A stretch of 43,383 bases of DNA, from contig NZ_JAQMYP010000068.1 of the NCBI RefSeq assembly GCF_028369295.1, positions 1 to 43,383 on the forward strand, in the 5' to 3' direction. This document shows positions 39,414 to 43,383 of the stretch, piece by piece. A program made the translations under genes and the position numbers. Below the pieces are notes generated by a model. It did no database searches. It was not told the DNA's origin and saw only the letters and a list, made by a program, of their open reading frames with translations. Each line of letters starts with the position of its first letter. The stretch's first letter is position 1. Source of the DNA: Streptomyces sp. HD. GTDB lineage: Bacteria; Actinomycetota; Actinomycetes; Streptomycetales; Streptomycetaceae.

Positions 39414-40339
39414 AGGTCGTCACGATGGGCGTGCACATCCTGGACGTGCTGGTGCGGCCGGTGGAGGCGATACCCGAGGGCCAGGGCGCGACGCTGGTGG
39501 AGGACATCAGGATGACCGCCGCCGGTACGGCCGGCGGGACCGCGCTCACCCTCGCCAAGCTCGGCGCGCTCGTCCGCAGCGCCGGGGCGATCGGCTCCGA
39601 CCCCACCGGCGACATGCTGGTCCAGCTCCTCGACACGGCCGGCATCGACACCCGCTTCCTGGTCCGCCGCACGGACACCCCCACCTCCGCCAGCGTTCTG
39701 CCCATCCGCCCGGACGGCGACCGCCCCTCACTCCACCTCCTCGGCGCCAACATCACCTACGGCCCCGACGACGTGCCCTGGGACGCGCTCGCCGAAGCCG
39801 ACCACCTCCACCTCGGCGGCCCCGAGCTGATCGGCGTCGACACCGCCGCGCGCATCCTCGCGTACGCAAAGGAGCACGGCGTGGTCACCTCGGTGGACCT
39901 GCTCGCCCCCGGCGCGCTGGGCAGTTTCGAGCAGATCGAGGCAGCGCTGCCGTACGTCGACCACATGCTGCCGAACGAGGATCAGGTCCTCGGCTTCACC
40001 GGCGAGGCGGACCTGGTCGCGGGCGCGCACAAGCTCCTCGCCGCCGGAGCCGGACTGGTCGCGGTCACCCGGGGCGGCGACGGCGCGCTCCTGGTGACCC
40101 CCGACGGCACCGAGAAGGTGCCCGCCTTCGCTGTCGACGTGGTCGACACCACCGGCTGCGGCGACGCGTTCTCGGCCGGGTTCGTGCGCGGCATCGGCCT
40201 GGGCCGCACCCCGTACGACTCGGCCGTCCTCGGCTGCGCGGCAGAGGCCCTGGTGGCCCAGGGCCTCGGCAGCGATCACGGAGCCTTCGACCTCGCGGCC
40301 GCCGACGCGTTCGCCGCCGCACACGAGCCCCGCTCGTAG
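39410..40339 (+). CDS. PfkB-family carbohydrate kinase
   Basis: 309 residues from ATG 39410, coupled to the aldolase stop and preceded by AGGAGGG. PfkB signatures: GGTALTLAKLGALVRSAGAIGSD near the N-terminus and DTTGCGDAFSAGFVRGI with the catalytic Asp of GxGD near the C-terminus; VTRGGDGALLV is the nucleotide-binding region. It phosphorylates a sugar or nucleoside using ATP. Partner of the aldolase; the substrate may be a deoxy- or branched sugar. The ATG overlap and shared promoter place it under the divergent TetR regulator. Confidence 0.9.
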   Translation: MKVVTMGVHILDVLVRPVEAIPEGQGATLVEDIRMTAAGTAGGTALTLAKLGALVRSAGAIGSDPTGDMLVQLLDTAGIDTRFLVRRTDTPTSASVLPIRPDGDRPSLHLLGANITYGPDDVPWDALAEADHLHLGGPELIGVDTAARILAYAKEHGVVTSVDLLAPGALGSFEQIEAALPYVDHMLPNEDQVLGFTGEADLVAGAHKLLAAGAGLVAVTRGGDGALLVTPDGTEKVPAFAVDVVDTTGCGDAFSAGFVRGIGLGRTPYDSAVLGCAAEALVAQGLGSDHGAFDLAAADAFAAAHEPRS

Positions 40340-40372
40340 GAAGCGTCCCTTCGTGGCAGAGCCTGCCGACGG

Positions 40373-41365
40373 CTAACCGTGCAGCTCGCGGTACGCGAGG
40401 ACCGCCCCGGGATGCAGCGGCACGGCGCCCGTGGAGATCAGGCTGCGGACGTCGAGGAACTGGGTGCCGAGGGCCGTGGCGGGGACGAGGTGGGTGGCCC
40501 GGCGTACCAGGACGTCGGTGAGGGCGGCGGCGACGGATGCGGGCAGGTCGGGGCGGCACAGGAGGAGGTTGGCCACACCGATGGTGGTCACCTCGGGAGT
40601 GCCGCGGTACGCCCCGGCCGGGACCGTCACCGCTTCGAGACCCGGCCCGGGGCTGCTCGTACCGGAACGCAGGCGGGGGAGCAGGTCGGCCAGGGGCAGC
40701 AGGCGGATGCCGCTTCGGGCGTCGAGGCCGGAGAGCGTCGGCAGCGGTAGGCCGCCCGACACGAGCAGGGCGTCGATCGCACCGTCCCGCATCGCCCGCG
40801 CGGCCTGCGGCAGCAGCAGGTGGCGTACGCGGACATCGGCGCCCGGGGTGAGGCCCGCCGCGCGCAGGAGTCGGTCGCCGAGTACGGCACCGCCGGATGC
40901 CGGGGCGCCCAGCGAGACGGTGCGCCCCGCCAGTTCGGCGACCGTGCGGATCGGCGCCTCGGCACGCACGGCCAGCTGAAGGTAGTTCTCGTAGACCCGG
41001 CCGATCGCACACAGCGGGACCCGGCGGCCGAACGGTGCCGAGCCCCCGTGGGCGGCCCACGCGATGTCGGCCAACGCCAGCGCGACCTCGGCCCGGCCCG
41101 ACTGGAGGAGCCGGATGTTGGCCACACTGGCCTCGCTGTTGATCACCTCGCAGGACAGCCGGGGATAGACGGCCCTCACCTGGTCGGCGAGCAGCTGACC
41201 GAATGCCGCGTAGAAGTTGCCGGACTCGCCGGTCGCGATCCGCAGCCTGCCCTGCGGGCCACGGTCCGCGTGCCGGGCGTCGGCCGCCGCGGCGGCTGCC
41301 ACCAGCCCGGTGCACGCCGTACCGAGTGCGGCGCGCAAGGCGGTGCGGCGGGTGGGACCGGTCAT
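40373..41365 (-). CDS. TAXI-family solute-binding protein linked to a two-component system
   Basis: 330 residues. An N-terminal twin-arginine signal (TRRTALRAALG) suggests Tat export. The TAXI fold is shown by LRIATGESGNFYAAFGQLLADQV, SEASVANIRLLQSGRAEVALALADIAWAA and RTVSLGAPASGGAVLGDRLL. TAXI proteins bind small carboxylates for TRAP transporters, but no DctQM-type permease is here. Its start overlaps the kinase stop by 4 bp (ATGA), so it is the last gene of the regulator-kinase-binding protein operon and may present a ligand to the kinase. Convergent with the PfkB gene, 33 bp apart. Confidence 0.88.
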   Translation of the reverse strand: MTGPTRRTALRAALGTACTGLVAAAAAADARHADRGPQGRLRIATGESGNFYAAFGQLLADQVRAVYPRLSCEVINSEASVANIRLLQSGRAEVALALADIAWAAHGGSAPFGRRVPLCAIGRVYENYLQLAVRAEAPIRTVAELAGRTVSLGAPASGGAVLGDRLLRAAGLTPGADVRVRHLLLPQAARAMRDGAIDALLVSGGLPLPTLSGLDARSGIRLLPLADLLPRLRSGTSSPGPGLEAVTVPAGAYRGTPEVTTIGVANLLLCRPDLPASVAAALTDVLVRRATHLVPATALGTQFLDVRSLISTGAVPLHPGAVLAYRELHG

Positions 41366-42780
41366 GCCGAACGCCCCTTCGGACCGGGTGCTCCGTGATC
41401 GGCGCGGGGGAGTACGACCCGGACGCGCAGGCCGTGCGGGTCGGCCGTGGCGAACTCGACGCGTCCGCCGTGGCCGGCCACCAACTGCTCGGCGATCGCC
41501 AGGCCGAGTCCGCTGCCGCGTACGTCGCGATGGCGTTCCGAGCGCCAGAAGCGGATGCCCGCCTGGCCGAGTTCGCCGGTGGCGAGTCCCGGGCCGTCGT
41601 CCCGTACCTCGAACACCGCGTCCGCGCCGTCGGCGAAGCAGCGGGTCTCGACCCGGGCGCCGTGCCCGGCGTACTTGATCGCGTTGTCGAGCAGGATGTC
41701 GGCCACCTGGGCCAGGTCGCCTTCCGTGCAGGTCGTCAGCACGGCCGGGGCGGCGGTGACGTCGAGCCGGACTCCGGCCTGTTCGGCCACCGGCTGCCAC
41801 AACTGTGCCTGCGCGGCGGCGACCGTCGTCGCGTCGCACCACGCCTCCGGCGCGTTGGTCACGGCCAGTTCGCCCGCGCGGTGCTCGGCGTTGGCGAGGG
41901 CCAGCAGGTCGTCCAGGAGGTGCTCCATGCGTTCCAGCTCGGCGGTCACGCCCGTGTACGTACGGGTGGCGGAGTCGGGCAGCCGCAGCTGGAGCGAATC
42001 GATGCGCAGCCGCAGCGCGGCGAGCGGGTTGCGCAGCTGGTGCGAGGTGTCCGCGACCAGCCGGCGCTGCTGCTCCAGCGCGGTGGTCACCGCGTCGGCC
42101 ATGCGGTTGAAACCCGTGGCCAGCTGGCGCAGCTCGGGCGGACCACCGGCCCGGGCGTGCTCGGCCGGCAGTCCGGCGGCCAGCGCACCGACCGCCCGGT
42201 CCAGGTGATGCAGGGGACGTACGACCCACCGCGTGGCGGCACGGGCGAGCAGCACGCACGCCACCGCGATCAGCCCGGCACCGGCCAGGACCAGCGCCCA
42301 GCGCAGCGCGATGTCGTCGGCGGCGTCCCGCACCGCCGCCCGCAGCACGACCGCACCGGACACCCGGGTGCCGGTGCCCACCGGGCGGGCCAGCAGTTTG
42401 GTGCCGCGGGACCAGGGGCGCAGGGTGCCGCCGGGCGACACGGGCTGATTGCGCAGCGCCGCGTCCACAAGGCGGGTGACGGCCGGGTCGGCGGCGCGGA
42501 TGCCGCCGGTCTGCACCACCGGGGCGCGGCGTGCGTCGACGACCACGACCGCCTCGTCGTACAGCTCGGTGTACCGGGTGACCTCGGCGGTGAGCGCGCC
42601 GGTGTCGCCGCTCTCGGCGGCCTGGTCGGCCAGCGCCGCGAAACGGTCGAGATCCGCGGTGCGGGCGGCCACGAGCTGCTCGGTGCGCTGTGTGGCGGTG
42701 ACACCCAGCAGGGGTACGGCGAAGCCCGCCACCGCGAGCACCGCGAAGGCCAGGACGACGGTCAGGACCCGGGTACGCAT
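41362..42780 (-). CDS. Sensor histidine kinase
   Basis: 472 residues. A first membrane segment (about 4-28), an external sensor region of about 130 residues, and a second segment (about 158-180) precede a HAMP domain. H box: DTSHQLRNPLAALRLRID; N box: LLDNAIKYAG; G boxes: DDGPGL and GSGLGLAIAEQL. It is downstream of the response regulator and coupled to the TAXI protein. The extracellular domain has no obvious named fold. Probably senses the TAXI ligand directly or through it. Confidence 0.92.
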   Translation of the reverse strand: MRTRVLTVVLAFAVLAVAGFAVPLLGVTATQRTEQLVAARTADLDRFAALADQAAESGDTGALTAEVTRYTELYDEAVVVVDARRAPVVQTGGIRAADPAVTRLVDAALRNQPVSPGGTLRPWSRGTKLLARPVGTGTRVSGAVVLRAAVRDAADDIALRWALVLAGAGLIAVACVLLARAATRWVVRPLHHLDRAVGALAAGLPAEHARAGGPPELRQLATGFNRMADAVTTALEQQRRLVADTSHQLRNPLAALRLRIDSLQLRLPDSATRTYTGVTAELERMEHLLDDLLALANAEHRAGELAVTNAPEAWCDATTVAAAQAQLWQPVAEQAGVRLDVTAAPAVLTTCTEGDLAQVADILLDNAIKYAGHGARVETRCFADGADAVFEVRDDGPGLATGELGQAGIRFWRSERHRDVRGSGLGLAIAEQLVAGHGGRVEFATADPHGLRVRVVLPRADHGAPGPKGRSA

Positions 42781-42789
42781 GGGCCCGGC

Positions 42790-43331
42790 TCAGTCGCCGA
42801 ACCGGTAGCCGAAGCCACGGATCGTGATCAGGACGTCGGGGCGGCCGAGCTTGGCCCGCAGCTGCGTGAGATGGACGTCGAGGGAGCGGGACACCGCCAG
42901 ATAGGCGTCGCCCCACACCTCGTCCATCAGCTGCTGGCGGCTGACGGCCGTGCCCGCCCGGGCCGCCAGCGCGGCCAGGACCGCGAACTCCTTGGTGGTC
43001 AGCCGCACTTCGGCCCCGCCGACCGTCACCCGGCGCGCGTCGAGATCGACCTCCACGTCACCGGCGCGGACCGTCCGCGGCGCCGGAGCGGCCGGTGTCG
43101 TGGAGCGGCGGGTCACGGCCTCGATACGGGCCAGCAACTCGGCCAGCCGGACCGGCTTGACCAGATAGTCGTCGGCGCCGAGGCGCAAGCCCCGCACCAC
43201 CGACCGTTCGTCGCCCCGCGCGGTGAGCACCACCACCGGCATTCCGCTCACCGCCCGCAGCTTGCGCAGCACCTCCAGGCCGTCGAGGTCGGGCAGCCCG
43301 AGATCGAGCAGCAGCAGATCGGCCTGGCGGT
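42790..43331 (-). CDS. OmpR-family response regulator, 5' end missing
   Basis: Partial. The visible part starts in the receiver domain at about the phosphoacceptor region (DLLLLDLGLPDLDGLEVLRK, with the Asp in LLDLGLP), then VVLTARGD, YLVKP and a winged-helix domain with LTTKEFAVLAALA and SRSLDVHLTQLRAKL. The reading is open toward the window end, so the internal ATG at 43272 is not the start; the first ~45 residues are lost in the G run. It is followed by the kinase after 9 bp, on the same strand. Confidence 0.88.

Positions 43332-43383
<52 letters not shown>

Overview
The window is high-GC actinobacterial DNA, almost certainly Streptomyces: GC-rich third codon positions, very long antisense shadow frames, leaderless-type promoters, a mycothiol-linked protein family and lone sensor ATPases. 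Both ends look artificial. The first ~15 bases are pure AT-rich sequence that ends the first gene, and the last ~50 bases are an almost uninterrupted G run that cuts off the last gene. It is probably one complete contig.

Layout: (1) 10-1497, a lone sensor-kinase-like ATPase on the minus strand. (2) 2046-22151, a lipid-polyketide biosynthetic cluster on the plus strand: fatty acyl-AMP ligase; a 4611-residue protein (ACP, two KS-AT-DH-KR-ACP modules, a condensation domain and an FkbH glyceryl-loading domain); an ACP plus thioester reductase fused to a lipocalin-like domain; and two alpha/beta hydrolases. A 177-bp inverted-repeat (MITE-like) element sits in frame inside the condensation domain. 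(3) 22184-22410, a frameshifted relic of a GH10 xylanase with its CBM2 start. (4) 22418-28089, a lipoprotein, a mycothiol-type enzyme, a VanY/VanR/VanS/VanZ-like set without vanHAX, and a methyltransferase. (5) 28115-32990, a glycerolipid group: GlpD-type dehydrogenase, TetR regulator, alkyl-DHAP-synthase-like flavoprotein and diacylglycerol-kinase-like protein. (6) 33034-36924, a MarR-type regulator, a STAS-ANTAR fusion, a flavodoxin-fold protein and a large sortase-anchored DUF1996 protein followed by a strong terminator. (7) 37209-40339, DUF2071 and TetR genes divergent from a class II aldolase and PfkB kinase pair. (8) 40373 to the end, a response regulator, histidine kinase and TAXI solute-binding protein operon, truncated at the contig end.

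Most interesting system: the gene order suggests that the ligase loads a fatty acid on the first ACP and the two modules extend it, with methylmalonate then probably malonate, to a branched dienoyl chain. FkbH would load a glyceryl unit on the ACP of the reductase protein, the condensation domain would join chain and glyceryl hydroxyl as an ester, and the reductase would release an acylated glyceraldehyde or glycerol. This is an inference from domain order; I do not recognise a characterised cluster with this arrangement.
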